Below are positions 8,600 through 17,276 of a stretch of DNA of 64,000 bases, piece by piece. This DNA is from Pseudomonas sp. AL03 (lineage in GTDB: Bacteria > Pseudomonadota > Gammaproteobacteria > Pseudomonadales > Pseudomonadaceae), in the NCBI RefSeq assembly GCF_029960815.1, contig NZ_JASBRE010000009.1, positions 119,153 through 183,152 on the forward strand, written 5' to 3'. The notes under the pieces are model-generated. The model searched no databases. It saw only the letters and a list, made by a program, of their open reading frames with translations, and had not been told where the DNA came from. Numbering within the stretch: the stretch's first letter is position 1; each line of letters starts with the position of its first letter. Both the position numbers and the translations under genes were made by a program.

Positions 8600-9355
8600 T
8601 CAGTGGTGAGCGTTATTCAAGAACTTGCTGAGGAACTGTTTAGTCCGCTCTTCTTTCGGATTGGCAAACAGCGCCTTGGCTTCGCCTTGCTCGACGATCA
8701 CACCCTTGTCGAAAAACACCACGCGGTTCGCCACGTCCCGGGCAAAGCCCATTTCGTGGGTGACGATGACCATGGTGCGTTTCTCCTCGGCCAGGCTGCG
8801 GATGGTCGCCAGCACTTCACCGACCAGCTCTGGGTCGAGCGCTGAGGTCGGTTCATCAAACAGGATGACTTCCGGTTCCATCGCCAGTGCACGGGCAATC
8901 GCCACACGCTGTTGCTGACCACCGGAAAGGCGTCGTGGGTAAGCGTCTTCCTTGCCCGCCAGGCCAACCCTGGCCAAGAGCTTTTTACCCAAGGCAACGG
9001 CTTCGGCATGTGGGATTTTTTTCACCACGATCGGGCCTTCGATGACGTTTTCCAGGGCCGTGCGATGAGGAAACAGGTTGAAGTTCTGGAACACGAAACC
9101 TACGTGCTGGCGTAACCGTCGTACCAGACCTTGCTGCTGGTTCAGCGGACGACTGCCATCGATCTCGATGTCACCGACCTTGATCCGGCCGCTGGTGGGC
9201 TCTTCCAGAAAATTCAGGCAACGCAGGAACGTGGTCTTGCCCGAGCCGCTAGGCCCGATGATTGCCACCACCTCGCCTTCCTTCACCTGCAGATCGATGC
9301 CGTTGAGCACCACTTGACCCTTGAACTGCTTTGTCAGTTTTTCCACGACAATCAT
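8600..9355 (-). CDS. tcyN: L-cystine ABC transporter ATP-binding protein
   Basis: This 251-residue ABC ATPase of the polar amino acid class has Walker [10 protein letters not shown], signature LSGGQQQR, Walker [13 protein letters not shown] and H-loop VTHEMGF. It energises the cystine importer formed with the permease and binding protein just upstream (4-base gap to the permease). The cystine assignment rests on the operon: the binding protein resembles FliY/TcyJ and D-cysteine desulfhydrase is adjacent, the same set as E. coli fliY-dcyD-yecS-yecC. Confidence 0.9.
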   Translation of the reverse strand: MIVVEKLTKQFKGQVVLNGIDLQVKEGEVVAIIGPSGSGKTTFLRCLNFLEEPTSGRIKVGDIEIDGSRPLNQQQGLVRRLRQHVGFVFQNFNLFPHRTALENVIEGPIVVKKIPHAEAVALGKKLLARVGLAGKEDAYPRRLSGGQQQRVAIARALAMEPEVILFDEPTSALDPELVGEVLATIRSLAEEKRTMVIVTHEMGFARDVANRVVFFDKGVIVEQGEAKALFANPKEERTKQFLSKFLNNAHH

Positions 9356-9359
9356 TGGG

Positions 9360-10025
9360 TCAGGACTCCTGGTCGTGCCGATTGACCCGCGCTTCCAACT
9401 GATTCTGGAAGTGCGACAGCACCGTTGCCAGAATCCAGTAGATCACCGCGGCGGCAAGATACATGGTGAAAATTTCGAAGGTGCGAGCGGTGATCAGCTG
9501 CGCCTGACGGAACAGCTCCGGCACCTGAATGGTGGCTGCCAGCGCGGTGTCCTTGACCAGCGAAATGAAGCTGTTGCCCAGCGGCGGCAACGCCGTGCGC
9601 ATCGCTTGCGGCAGGATGGCCCGGCGCAGGGTCTGCGCGCGAGTCATGCCGATACTCGCAGCAGCTTCCCACTGGCCGCGTTCAATCGAACTGATCGCGG
9701 AACGGAGGATTTCACAGGCATAAGCGGCCATGTTCAGCGAGAGGCCGATCAGGGCTGCCGGTATCGGATCCAGTTCGAGACCCAATTGCGGCAAGCCGAA
9801 ATAGATCATGAACAGTTGCACCAGCAACGGCGTGCCGCGAAAGAACGACACGTAGATGCGGGCCAGCCAGCTCACCAGTTTGAGGCGCGACAGGCGCATC
9901 AACGCCAGGCCGAAGCCCAACAGCAAGCCGAAGAACATGCCGCCCAGGCTGAGGATGACCGTAAAGTACACGCCCTTCAGCAGGAAGGGCACGGACTCCA
10001 GTACGAGTTGGAAAGCCGCTTCCAT
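9360..10025 (-). CDS. tcyL: L-cystine ABC transporter permease
   Basis: This 221-residue HisMQ-type permease has several membrane segments and the conserved loop [20 protein letters not shown], where the ATPase docks; [16 protein letters not shown] is typical of polar amino acid permeases. Its ATG overlaps the binding-protein stop codon by one base (TAATG), so the two are translationally coupled. It would form the homodimeric channel for cystine or related disulfide amino acids in the inner membrane. Confidence 0.9.
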   Translation of the reverse strand: MEAAFQLVLESVPFLLKGVYFTVILSLGGMFFGLLLGFGLALMRLSRLKLVSWLARIYVSFFRGTPLLVQLFMIYFGLPQLGLELDPIPAALIGLSLNMAAYACEILRSAISSIERGQWEAAASIGMTRAQTLRRAILPQAMRTALPPLGNSFISLVKDTALAATIQVPELFRQAQLITARTFEIFTMYLAAAVIYWILATVLSHFQNQLEARVNRHDQES

Positions 10026-10819
10026 TATTTAGTGACGTCAGCGCTGAAGTATTTTTCCGAAAGCTTGGTCAGCGTACCGTCGGCACGCAGCTTGTCGATC
10101 GCCTTGTTCACGGCAGCCAGCAGCTCTGGCTCGCCTTTGCGCAGGGCAATACCGGCTTCCTGACGGGAGAACGCTTCGCCGGCGGCGGTAGTGTCCTTGG
10201 CCTTCTTGGCGTATTCCAGCGCGGCGAGACGGTCGATCAGAATGGCGTCAATGCGGCCGACGCGCAGGTCCTGGAACTTGGTCGGGTCATCTTCGTAGGT
10301 GCGGATGTCAGCGCCCGGCACATTGGCTTTCACCCACTGCTCGTAGTTGGTGCCCAGGCCCACACCGACTTTCTTGCCAGCCAGATCGGCGGCGGTCTTG
10401 ATGCTGTCTTTGTTCTTGGTCAGAACCAGCGCCTGAATCCCGGAAACGGTGTACGGCTCGGAGAAGTCATACTTCTTCTTGCGCTCGTCCGAGATGGTCA
10501 CCTGGTTGATCACCGCGTCCAGACGCTTGGATTCCAGCGCTGCGAGGATGCCGTCCCATTTGGTCGGTTGCAGTTTGACCTTCACGCCCAGCTCTTTGGC
10601 CAGGGCTTCGGAGAACTCGACTTCGAAGCCAGCCAGCTTGCCGTCGGCGTCGACGAAACTGAACGGTGGGTAAGTGCCTTCCAGGCCGACGTTGATCACG
10701 CCAGCGTCTTTGATTTTTTGCAGCTGCTCACCGGCAATTGCTTGCCCCAACAGACCGGCGCTCAGCGCCAGGCCCAGCGAACCAACCAGCAGATTTCGAC
10801 GTAGTGCGGAAAAATTCAT
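10025..10819 (-). CDS. tcyJ: Periplasmic cystine-binding protein
   Basis: This 264-residue family-3 solute-binding protein has a signal peptide (about residues 1-29, cleavage after QAIA). The mature protein shows INVGLEGTYPPFSFVDADG and the GFEVEFSEALAKELGVKVK segment typical of amino acid receptors. The closest relatives by pattern are FliY/TcyJ cystine receptors. The precursor has no cysteine and only the initiator methionine, as in MetQ, TauA and Sbp here. It is co-oriented with dcyD 225 bases upstream, with a possible second promoter in that gap. Cystine specificity is inferred from context. Confidence 0.9.
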   Translation of the reverse strand: MNFSALRRNLLVGSLGLALSAGLLGQAIAGEQLQKIKDAGVINVGLEGTYPPFSFVDADGKLAGFEVEFSEALAKELGVKVKLQPTKWDGILAALESKRLDAVINQVTISDERKKKYDFSEPYTVSGIQALVLTKNKDSIKTAADLAGKKVGVGLGTNYEQWVKANVPGADIRTYEDDPTKFQDLRVGRIDAILIDRLAALEYAKKAKDTTAAGEAFSRQEAGIALRKGEPELLAAVNKAIDKLRADGTLTKLSEKYFSADVTK

Positions 10820-11044
10820 GACAAGCCCCTGTGTTTTCTTATGGAAGACGCTTTAGGAAAGTTGGCAAATTCGGGATTTAAACGACTGCGATATCCTGCC
10901 CTAAAGCAGCGTATGCGTCTCGCTGCAAATTCGCCTGCGGCGTGACTATATGACGAGGCTTTTAGATAGGAAAATAATAAATATTATGTTTGTTATTTTT
11001 TTTTGGAATAAGTGTAATTCCACACTCCCGCGTGGAATCCTCGG
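10820..11044 (-). promoter_or_regulatory. Intergenic region between dcyD and tcyJ: hairpin plus AT-rich tract
   Basis: Just downstream of dcyD a stem-loop can form (ATTCCAC 11017-11023 with GTGGAAT 11032-11038, 8-base loop). It is followed on the transcribed strand by a run of nine A residues and an AT-rich block (about 10973-11008). Nearer tcyJ, GCTTTAGG and CCTAAAGC form a wide inverted pair. The size and composition suggest that tcyJLN has its own promoter here, but no clear -35/-10 pair could be chosen. Confidence 0.35.
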
Positions 11045-12037
11045 TCAAAGAAAGTCTTTGTAGGCAAACAATGCCGGTGCCCCACCGGTGTGCAAGAAGA
11101 TGATCGGGCCGTCATCGAACCGCTGACGACCGATTCCGTCGAGCAACCCGGCCATGGCCTTGCCGGTGTAGACCGGATCGAGCAACAGCCCTTCCTGGCT
11201 CGCCACCAGCTTCACCGCCGACAGTGTCCCGGCATTCGGCTCGCCATAGCGCGGGCCGAAATACTCGTCCCACAACTCGACCTTGAAACTGTCTGGCAGG
11301 CTCATACCCAGCAGCTCGGCAGTACGTTCGGCGAGGTCTTGGACTTTCGGGCGCTGATCTTCATCGCTGCGGGAAACCGTGACACCAATCACTGGCAAAT
11401 CCGGCAGTACTTCGCTCAACGCCAGTGCCAGACCGCTGTGGGTCCCGGCACTGCCCGAGGCCAGGACCACGGCGGCGAATGCCAGCCCGGTGTCCTTGAT
11501 CTGCTCGGCCAGCTCCAGCCCGGCGCGCACATAACCTAACGCGCCCAATGCATTCGAGCCACCAATCGGCACCCGATACGGCTTCTTGCCGTTGTTGCGT
11601 AGACGGTCGGCCAAGGCTTGCAGTTGGTCGTCAGCGTTGTCGAGGTTCTCCACCAACTCGACCTTGGCATCGAACAGGTCCAGCAACAGTCGATTGCCGT
11701 TGCCGACATAGTTAGCGTCGTCGGTACCCAAGGGGTTTTCCAGCAGCGCTATGCAGCCCAGGCCGAGCTTGGCCGCAATGGCGGCAGTCTGGCGCACGTG
11801 GTTGGACTGAAGCGCACCCGCGGTGATCAAGGTGTCGGCACCTTGTGCCAGCGCATCGGCCGCCAGGTACTCGAGTTTGCGCAGCTTGTTGCCGCCCATG
11901 GCCAGCGGCGTCAGGTCATCGCGCTTGACGTACACATCGCGGCCCAGCCAGGTCGACAAGCGTTCGAGTTTTTCCAGGGCGGTAGGATGACCGAGAAGGT
12001 CGAGGCGATTAAAGCGGGCAAGCTGTTGTTTGATCAT
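11045..12037 (-). CDS. dcyD: D-cysteine desulfhydrase
   Basis: This 330-residue PLP enzyme of the ACC deaminase/DcyD family has the PLP lysine in [19 protein letters not shown] around the cofactor, a glycine-rich phosphate loop [10 protein letters not shown] and a C-terminal HTGGAPALF. It converts D-cysteine to pyruvate, sulfide and ammonia, so it protects against D-cysteine and releases sulfide for assimilation. The start is ATG 12037 ([10 protein letters not shown]); the reading from 12079 uses GTG and adds residues absent from the family. It precedes the cystine importer genes on the same strand and faces epsC, transcribed the other way. Confidence 0.9.
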   Translation of the reverse strand: MIKQQLARFNRLDLLGHPTALEKLERLSTWLGRDVYVKRDDLTPLAMGGNKLRKLEYLAADALAQGADTLITAGALQSNHVRQTAAIAAKLGLGCIALLENPLGTDDANYVGNGNRLLLDLFDAKVELVENLDNADDQLQALADRLRNNGKKPYRVPIGGSNALGALGYVRAGLELAEQIKDTGLAFAAVVLASGSAGTHSGLALALSEVLPDLPVIGVTVSRSDEDQRPKVQDLAERTAELLGMSLPDSFKVELWDEYFGPRYGEPNAGTLSAVKLVASQEGLLLDPVYTGKAMAGLLDGIGRQRFDDGPIIFLHTGGAPALFAYKDFL

Positions 12038-12229
12038 GGGGTCCGTACTGGCGGAGGGAGATGACAGGACTATAGGCACGCCAATTTAGCGGGGCAACCG
12101 GCATTCGACTTATACCCAAAAGTGCTGAGCACAGCACAATCGGTTCTTAATTCGCCTTCCAGGCCATGCCGTAGAGTAATTGCCAATAACGCGGCCAGGC
12201 AGTCCGGCCGCCCGTGAGGAGTTTTTACC

Positions 12230-13156
12230 GTGAGCGAGCGTTCCAGTCATTGGCAACTGCAGACCATCGTCAGTCAACTGCGCACGGCGCGTGACCAGTG
12301 GCGCGCACAAAATGGCCGAGCCAGCACCGAACAGGGCGGTCGCGAGTTGCCTTCCCGAGCGGCCATGGCAGAGATTCTCGAAGCCCTCTGTGGCGCGTTG
12401 TTCCCAATGCGCCTGGGACCGGTGGATTTGCGCGAGGAGAGTGAAGACTTCTACGTCGGCCATACGCTGGACGTTGCGTTGAACGCGTTGCTGGCTCAGG
12501 CGCGACTCGAATTGCGCTACGCCGCTCGCCACAGTGACCAGGCCGACACCGAAGTCGAGGCCAAAACGATTCAGATCATTCAGGACTTCGCCCTCGCATT
12601 ACCGGGGCTGCGCAGTCTGCTCGACACCGATGTGCTGGCGGCCTATCACGGCGATCCGGCGGCTCGCAGTGTCGATGAAGTGTTGCTGTGCTATCCGGGG
12701 ATTCTGGCGGTGATTCACCATCGCCTGGCCCATCATTTGTACCGCGCCGGATTGCCGTTGCTGGCACGGATCAGCGCGGAAATCGCCCACTCGGCCACCG
12801 GCATCGACATTCACCCTGGCGCGCAGATTGGTCGCAGCTTCTTCATCGATCACGGGACGGGCGTGGTGATCGGCGAGACAGCAATTATTGGTGAGCGTGT
12901 GCGGATTTATCAGGCCGTGACCTTGGGCGCCAAACGCTTCCCGGCGGATGAGGACGGCCAATTGCAGAAGGGCCATCCACGGCATCCAATTGTTGAGGAT
13001 GATGTGGTGATCTATGCCGGGGCGACGATTCTGGGCCGAATCACCATCGGCAAGGGTTCGACCATTGGCGGTAATGTCTGGATGACCCGCAGCGTGCCGG
13101 CGGGGAGCAACCTGACTCAGGCGAATCTGCAGCATGATGATGGGACGCAGAAGTAA
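12230..13156 (+). CDS. epsC: Serine O-acetyltransferase, EpsC type
   Basis: This 308-residue enzyme makes O-acetylserine from serine and acetyl-CoA, the carbon acceptor for sulfide in cysteine synthesis. The N-terminal helical domain (to about residue 180) is followed by a left-handed beta-helix of hexapeptide repeats (IDIHPGAQIGRSFFIDHG, VVIGETAIIG, TIGKGSTIGGNVW). It starts with GTG at 12230, with GAGGAG eight bases upstream. The C-terminus is longer than CysE's and lacks its usual feedback tail, as in EpsC. Divergent from dcyD, it completes a cysteine-metabolism neighbourhood. Confidence 0.92.
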   Translation: MSERSSHWQLQTIVSQLRTARDQWRAQNGRASTEQGGRELPSRAAMAEILEALCGALFPMRLGPVDLREESEDFYVGHTLDVALNALLAQARLELRYAARHSDQADTEVEAKTIQIIQDFALALPGLRSLLDTDVLAAYHGDPAARSVDEVLLCYPGILAVIHHRLAHHLYRAGLPLLARISAEIAHSATGIDIHPGAQIGRSFFIDHGTGVVIGETAIIGERVRIYQAVTLGAKRFPADEDGQLQKGHPRHPIVEDDVVIYAGATILGRITIGKGSTIGGNVWMTRSVPAGSNLTQANLQHDDGTQK

Positions 13157-13205
13157 GCCCAGAAATTTCTGCTGACTGTTCTGCCCTCATCGTCGGAGCG
13201 CCGCC

Positions 13206-13229
13206 CGGAGCGAGCTTGCTCGCGATTGA
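13206..13229. repeat. Single REP-type element
   Basis: GGAGCGAGCTTGCTCGCGAT matches the arm of the paired repeat at 42485-42593. It is an internally palindromic solo copy in the 334-base gap between epsC and betT. The rest of that gap holds a short CAGAAATTTCTG palindrome (about 13162-13173) and the operator-like palindrome at 13370-13399. Confidence 0.75.
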
Positions 13230-13369
13230 TTTCAAGCCGAACCGGGATAATGGCATTTAGTTAATTTCCCACTGAACGAATCCTCCAAATCCCACCTCAT
13301 ACCCTTCCTTGAGCTAGCGTACAAAACACACCGCCGAGCCTTGCGATTAGTCCTTAGCGCCCTATCCAT

Positions 13370-13399
13370 GTTTAACTTGAACGCTCATTCAAGTTAAAC
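13370..13399. promoter_or_regulatory. betT: Perfect 12-base palindrome upstream of betT, probable BetI operator
   Basis: GTTTAACTTGAA and TTCAAGTTAAAC flank a six-base centre CGCTCA. The core, TTGAACGctcaTTCAA, resembles the choline-responsive TetR repressor BetI site found in front of bet genes in pseudomonads. It lies 91 bases upstream of the betT start. No betI gene is in the window, so the repressor would act from elsewhere. The palindrome is seen directly; the BetI assignment is inference. Confidence 0.6.
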
Positions 13400-13490
13400 C
13401 GCCGGTTTGCTGCCCGCTCACAACAGGAGGCTTGCCCTTGCCGAGTCCGTTATTGATTGCCCTGCTTTACCCCCTTGAGGTGCACTGTTC

Positions 13491-15485
13491 ATGAGTGCAC
13501 CGTCCACCCCTCCAAGCGGCCAGGTCCGCATGAATCCGCCGGTGTTCTACTTTGCCGCGGGTTTCATTTTGTTGTTCGGCATTGTGGTTATTGCCTTGCC
13601 TGAACAGGCCGGTGCCTGGCTGCTGGAAGCGCAAAACTGGGCGGCCAACACGGTCGGCTGGTACTACATGCTCGCGATGACCCTGTATCTGGTCTTCGTG
13701 GTGGTCACCGCCTTGTCTGGCTACGGCAAGATCAAGCTCGGTGCCGACCACGACGAACCCGAATTCAGTTACCTGTCCTGGGCCGGCATGCTGTTCGCCG
13801 CCGGGATCAGCATCACGCTGTTTTTCTTTTGCGTGTCCGAACCGCTGACCCATTTGTCGCAACCACCGCAAGGCGAGGCAGGCACGGCGGATGCGGCGCG
13901 TCAGGCGATGCAGATTCTGTTTCTGCACTGGGGCCTGCATGGCTGGGGTGTGTTCGCCTTCGTCGGCATGGCACTGGCCTACTTCGCTTATCGACATAAC
14001 CTGCCACTGGCCCTGCGTTCGGCGCTCTATCCGCTGATTGGCAAGCGCATCAACGGCCCCATCGGTTACGCGGTGGATGGCTTCGGCATCATCGCCACGG
14101 TGTTCGGCCTCGGTGCCGACATGGGTTTTGGCGTGTTGCACCTCAACTCGGGTCTGGACTACCTGTTCGGCATCGCTCACACGCAGTGGATTCAGGTCGG
14201 CCTGATCACGCTGATGATGGGCGCGGCGATCATCGTTGCAGTGTCTGGCGTCGATAAAGGCGTGCGGGTGATGTCCGACATCAACATGCTGCTGGCCTGC
14301 GCGCTACTGCTGTTCGTGCTGTTCGCCGGCCCCACTCAGCACCTGCTCAACACGCTGATCCAGAACATCGGCGACTACCTCGGCGCGTTGCCGATGAAGA
14401 GTTTCGACCTGTACGCCTACGACAAACCCAGTGACTGGCTGGGCGGCTGGACGGTGTTCTACTGGGCCTGGTGGATTGCATGGTCGCCGTTCGTGGGCCT
14501 GTTCATCGCACGGATTTCCCGTGGCCGGACCATCCGCGAATTCGTCTTCGGCGTGCTGTTGATTCCGCTCGGTTTCACCCTGGCGTGGATGTCGATCTTC
14601 GGCAACAGCGCCATCGATCAAGTCCTCAACCACGGCATGAGCGCCCTCGGCATGTCGGCCATCGACAACCCGTCGATGACCCTTTACCTGCTGCTGGAAA
14701 CCTATCCGTGGAGCAAAACGGTCATCGCAGTGACGGTGTTCATCAGCTTCGTATTCTTCGTCACTTCGGCCGACTCTGGCACGGTGGTGTTGTCGACGCT
14801 GTCCGCCAAGGGCGGCAACCCGGATGAAGATGGGCCGAAATGGCTGCGGGTGTTCTGGGGCGCGATGACGGCGCTGGTGACCAGTGCGCTGCTGTTCTCC
14901 GGCAGCATCGATGCGCTGAAGTCGGCGGTGGTGCTGACTTCGTTGCCGTTCTCCATGATTTTGCTGCTGATGATGTGGGGGCTGCACAAAGCGTTCTATC
15001 TGGAGTCGCAGAAGCAGATCGCGCAGATGCATTCCCTGGCACCGGTATCCGGATCGAGACGTGGCGGCTGGCGTCAACGCTTGACTCAGGCCGTGCATTT
15101 CCCATCTCGCGATGAGGTTTACCGCTTCCTCGATACGACGGTGCGCCCGGCGATTGAAGACGTCTCGGCGGTGTTCGTCGAGAAGGGTTTGAACGTGGTC
15201 ACTCAGCCGGACCCGGCCAACGACAACGTCAGCCTGGAAATCGGTCACGGCGAGGAGCATCCGTTTATCTATCAGGTGCAGATGCGTGGCTACTTCACGC
15301 CGTCCTTCGCCCGTGGCGGCATGGGCTCCAAGGAACTCAACAACCGTCGTTACTACCGCGCCGAAGTGCATTTGAGCGAGGGCAGTCAGGACTACGATCT
15401 GGTGGGTTACACCAAGGAGCAGATCATCAACGACATCCTCGATCAGTACGAACGGCACATGCAGTTTCTGCATTTGGTGCGTTGA
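13491..15485 (+). CDS. betT: High-affinity choline transporter, BCCT family
   Basis: This 664-residue transporter is expected to have 12 membrane spans. The BCCT family is shown by GLGADMGFGVLHLNSGLDY and the tryptophan-rich stretch GGWTVFYWAWWIAWSPFVG followed by FIARISRGRTIREF. The last 150 or so residues form the long cytoplasmic tail that in BetT responds to osmotic strength. It imports choline by proton symport for glycine-betaine synthesis or catabolism. Length and tail fit BetT rather than shorter BCCT members. The start is ATG 13491. No clear rho-independent terminator was seen downstream. Confidence 0.93.
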   Translation: MSAPSTPPSGQVRMNPPVFYFAAGFILLFGIVVIALPEQAGAWLLEAQNWAANTVGWYYMLAMTLYLVFVVVTALSGYGKIKLGADHDEPEFSYLSWAGMLFAAGISITLFFFCVSEPLTHLSQPPQGEAGTADAARQAMQILFLHWGLHGWGVFAFVGMALAYFAYRHNLPLALRSALYPLIGKRINGPIGYAVDGFGIIATVFGLGADMGFGVLHLNSGLDYLFGIAHTQWIQVGLITLMMGAAIIVAVSGVDKGVRVMSDINMLLACALLLFVLFAGPTQHLLNTLIQNIGDYLGALPMKSFDLYAYDKPSDWLGGWTVFYWAWWIAWSPFVGLFIARISRGRTIREFVFGVLLIPLGFTLAWMSIFGNSAIDQVLNHGMSALGMSAIDNPSMTLYLLLETYPWSKTVIAVTVFISFVFFVTSADSGTVVLSTLSAKGGNPDEDGPKWLRVFWGAMTALVTSALLFSGSIDALKSAVVLTSLPFSMILLLMMWGLHKAFYLESQKQIAQMHSLAPVSGSRRGGWRQRLTQAVHFPSRDEVYRFLDTTVRPAIEDVSAVFVEKGLNVVTQPDPANDNVSLEIGHGEEHPFIYQVQMRGYFTPSFARGGMGSKELNNRRYYRAEVHLSEGSQDYDLVGYTKEQIINDILDQYERHMQFLHLVR

Positions 15486-15512
15486 TCGAGAACCGGTGCC
15501 GCCGGGCCCTTT

Positions 15513-15773
15513 TCAGGTCTCGGCGCTCAACACCATGAACAGCACCATCGCCGCCACCGGCACGCCGAATACGGCGCTGCCGACTACCAGCTCCGTGCTA
15601 AAGGGCTGGCCAGCACTGACCATGCCGACTGCACCGTTGATTAACGTCAGCGCGAACCACAGCACGACAAAGCTGTAGGTCAGGGTCTGGCGGCTGAAAC
15701 CGATTTCCTCGCCGATGAACAGCATCAGCGCCAGCAGGATCAGGCCGAAGGTGATGATAATCGTAGTGTGCAT
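15513..15773 (-). CDS. Small inner-membrane protein of unknown function
   Basis: This 86-residue protein has three predicted membrane segments (about residues 4-20, 31-54 and 65-83). It begins MHTTIIITFGLILLAL and ends convergent with betT, 27 bases from its stop. I recognise no family. Codon use is like the neighbours, so it is probably real. The strong hydrophobicity and short soluble loops suggest an integral membrane protein; no partner gene is adjacent. Confidence 0.7.
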   Translation of the reverse strand: MHTTIIITFGLILLALMLFIGEEIGFSRQTLTYSFVVLWFALTLINGAVGMVSAGQPFSTELVVGSAVFGVPVAAMVLFMVLSAET

Positions 15774-15804
15774 GGTGTGTTCCGCCCTTCAATTGTGTGT
15801 TGCC

Positions 15805-15837
15805 TGATCGTTCCCACGCTCTGCGTGGGAACGATCA
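15805..15837. repeat. Perfect 15-base inverted repeat (GATCGTTCCCACGC family)
   Basis: TGATCGTTCCCACGC and its exact complement flank a TCT centre. Similar but imperfect copies are at 22911-22944, 29949-29977 and 53024-53053, with a half copy near 48616. It is a dispersed intergenic repeat common in Pseudomonas genomes and may also act as a transcript-end stem-loop. Confidence 0.85.
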
Positions 15838-15863
15838 AGATTGCGGTGTCAGTGTGGGCCTAG

Positions 15864-15986
15864 TTAAACCAGCCCGCCATTAACCCGCAAAATCTGCCCG
15901 TTGACCCAGGTCGCTTCCGAGCTGACCAAGGACACGACGCGGGAGATGTCTTCTGGCTGAGCCAGACGTTCCAGCGGCGGCATCTT
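15864..15986 (-). pseudogene. C-terminal remnant of a short-chain dehydrogenase
   Basis: The minus strand encodes LERLAQPEDISRVVSLVSSE, then TWVNGQILRVNGGLV and a stop. This is the typical C-terminus of SDR oxidoreductases (xLxRLGxPEDIAxxVxFLxSxxxxWxxGQxLxxxGGxx). Only about 40 of the usual 245 residues remain. Upstream the frame loses all resemblance, with no Rossmann or YxxxK motif. The remnant lies between a repeat and the upstream region of the aldo/keto reductase gene. Confidence 0.75.
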
Positions 15987-16144
15987 GGCGCCTGCGCAAA
16001 TACGGCGAACCGAAAAGTCTCGATCATCTATGAAACGTTTCAGCATTCTCTCGAGTCAGAGGTTTATCGGCGTTTGTCTGGGCGTATGCTGGGCAACTTG
16101 CGAAGCAGTCGATACCAACTTCAAGACAGACAAGAGAGGATTCG

Positions 16145-17182
16145 ATGACCTACACCGCTGCCGAAAACCGCTATGACTCCATCCCTTACCGCCGCGTGGG
16201 GCGCAGCGGGCTGGTGCTGCCGGCACTGTCTTTGGGCCTGTGGCACAACTTCGGCGACAGCACGCCGATCGACACCCAGCGTTCATTGCTGCGTACCGCG
16301 TTTGATCTCGGCATCAACCATTTCGACCTGGCCAACAACTACGGCCCGCCGTATGGCAGCGCCGAGACCAATTTCGGTCGTTTGCTGCGCGAAGACTTCA
16401 AGCAGCATCGCGACGAGCTGATTATCTCGAGCAAGGCCGGTTGGGACATGTGGGCCGGTCCTTATGGTCAGGGCGGCGGTTCGCGCAAATACGTGCTGGC
16501 CAGCCTTGATCAGAGCCTGCAACGCCTGGGTCTCGACTACGTGGACATCTTCTACTCCCATCGCTTCGACCCGGACACGCCGCTGGAAGAAACCGCCAGC
16601 GCACTGGCCACCGCCGTGCAACAGGGCAAGGCGCTGTACATCGGCATCTCGTCCTACTCGGGGGTTAAAACCCGTGAAATGGCCGCGTTGCTGAAAGAGT
16701 GGAAAGTCCCGTTGCTGATCCACCAACCGGCTTACAACCTGCTCAATCGATGGGTGGAAAAGGACCTGCTGGATACGACGGACGAACTCGGTACGGGCGT
16801 GATTGCGTTCACGCCGCTGGCTCAGGGTTTGTTGACTGACAAGTACCTCAACGGTGTGCCGGCGGATGCGCGGGTCAATCGTCCGGGCGGTGGTTCGTTG
16901 CAGGCGGCGCACCTGTCCGAAGCCAACATCGCTCATGTGCGTGCGCTGAATGAGATCGCCAAGCGTCGCGGTCAGAGTCTGGCGCAGCTGGCATTGGCGT
17001 GGACGTTGCGCGATCCGCGGGTGACTTCGGCGCTGATCGGTGCGAGCCGGCCCGAGCAGATTGTCGAGAACGTCGGGGCGTTGAAGAATTTGAGCTTTAG
17101 CGCGGAGGAATTGGCGGAGATTGACCGGTTTGCTCAGGAGGGTGAGATTAATCTTTGGGAGAAGCCTTCGACGGCGGAGTAA
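16145..17182 (+). CDS. Aldo/keto reductase, YghZ-like (L-glyceraldehyde 3-phosphate reductase family)
   Basis: This 345-residue NADPH-dependent reductase has the (beta/alpha)8 fold of the Kv-beta/YghZ branch. The catalytic set is visible: aspartate and tyrosine in FDLANNYGPPYGSAE, lysine in LIISSKAG and histidine in YSHRFD. The C-terminal cofactor segment TSALIGASRPEQIVENV is also present. YghZ proteins reduce L-glyceraldehyde 3-phosphate and methylglyoxal; the true substrate here is not deducible. It starts with ATG 16145 after an AGAGAGGA site. A strong terminator follows at 17206-17256. Confidence 0.88.
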   Translation: MTYTAAENRYDSIPYRRVGRSGLVLPALSLGLWHNFGDSTPIDTQRSLLRTAFDLGINHFDLANNYGPPYGSAETNFGRLLREDFKQHRDELIISSKAGWDMWAGPYGQGGGSRKYVLASLDQSLQRLGLDYVDIFYSHRFDPDTPLEETASALATAVQQGKALYIGISSYSGVKTREMAALLKEWKVPLLIHQPAYNLLNRWVEKDLLDTTDELGTGVIAFTPLAQGLLTDKYLNGVPADARVNRPGGGSLQAAHLSEANIAHVRALNEIAKRRGQSLAQLALAWTLRDPRVTSALIGASRPEQIVENVGALKNLSFSAEELAEIDRFAQEGEINLWEKPSTAE

Positions 17183-17205
17183 ATCTATTCGAAGGACGAG
17201 GACCG

Positions 17206-17256
17206 AATCACGGATAAGCCCTCCTCACATGAAGTGGCTTGTCCGTGATTATTTTT
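17206..17256 (+). terminator. Rho-independent terminator of the aldo/keto reductase gene
   Basis: A 15-base stem with one mismatch (AATCACGGATAAGCC with GGCTTGTCCGTGATT) around a 15-base loop is followed by ATTTTT. It lies 23 bases after the stop codon. On the other strand there is no T-run, so it does not serve the cassette at 17277. Confidence 0.8.
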
Positions 17257-17276
17257 AAGTGGCGCTTACGATGTCG

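Noticed and set aside
15805..15837. Terminator of the small membrane protein gene or SDR remnant
   Set aside because: No T-run follows on either strand, and related copies occur elsewhere in the window, so it is listed as a dispersed repeat.
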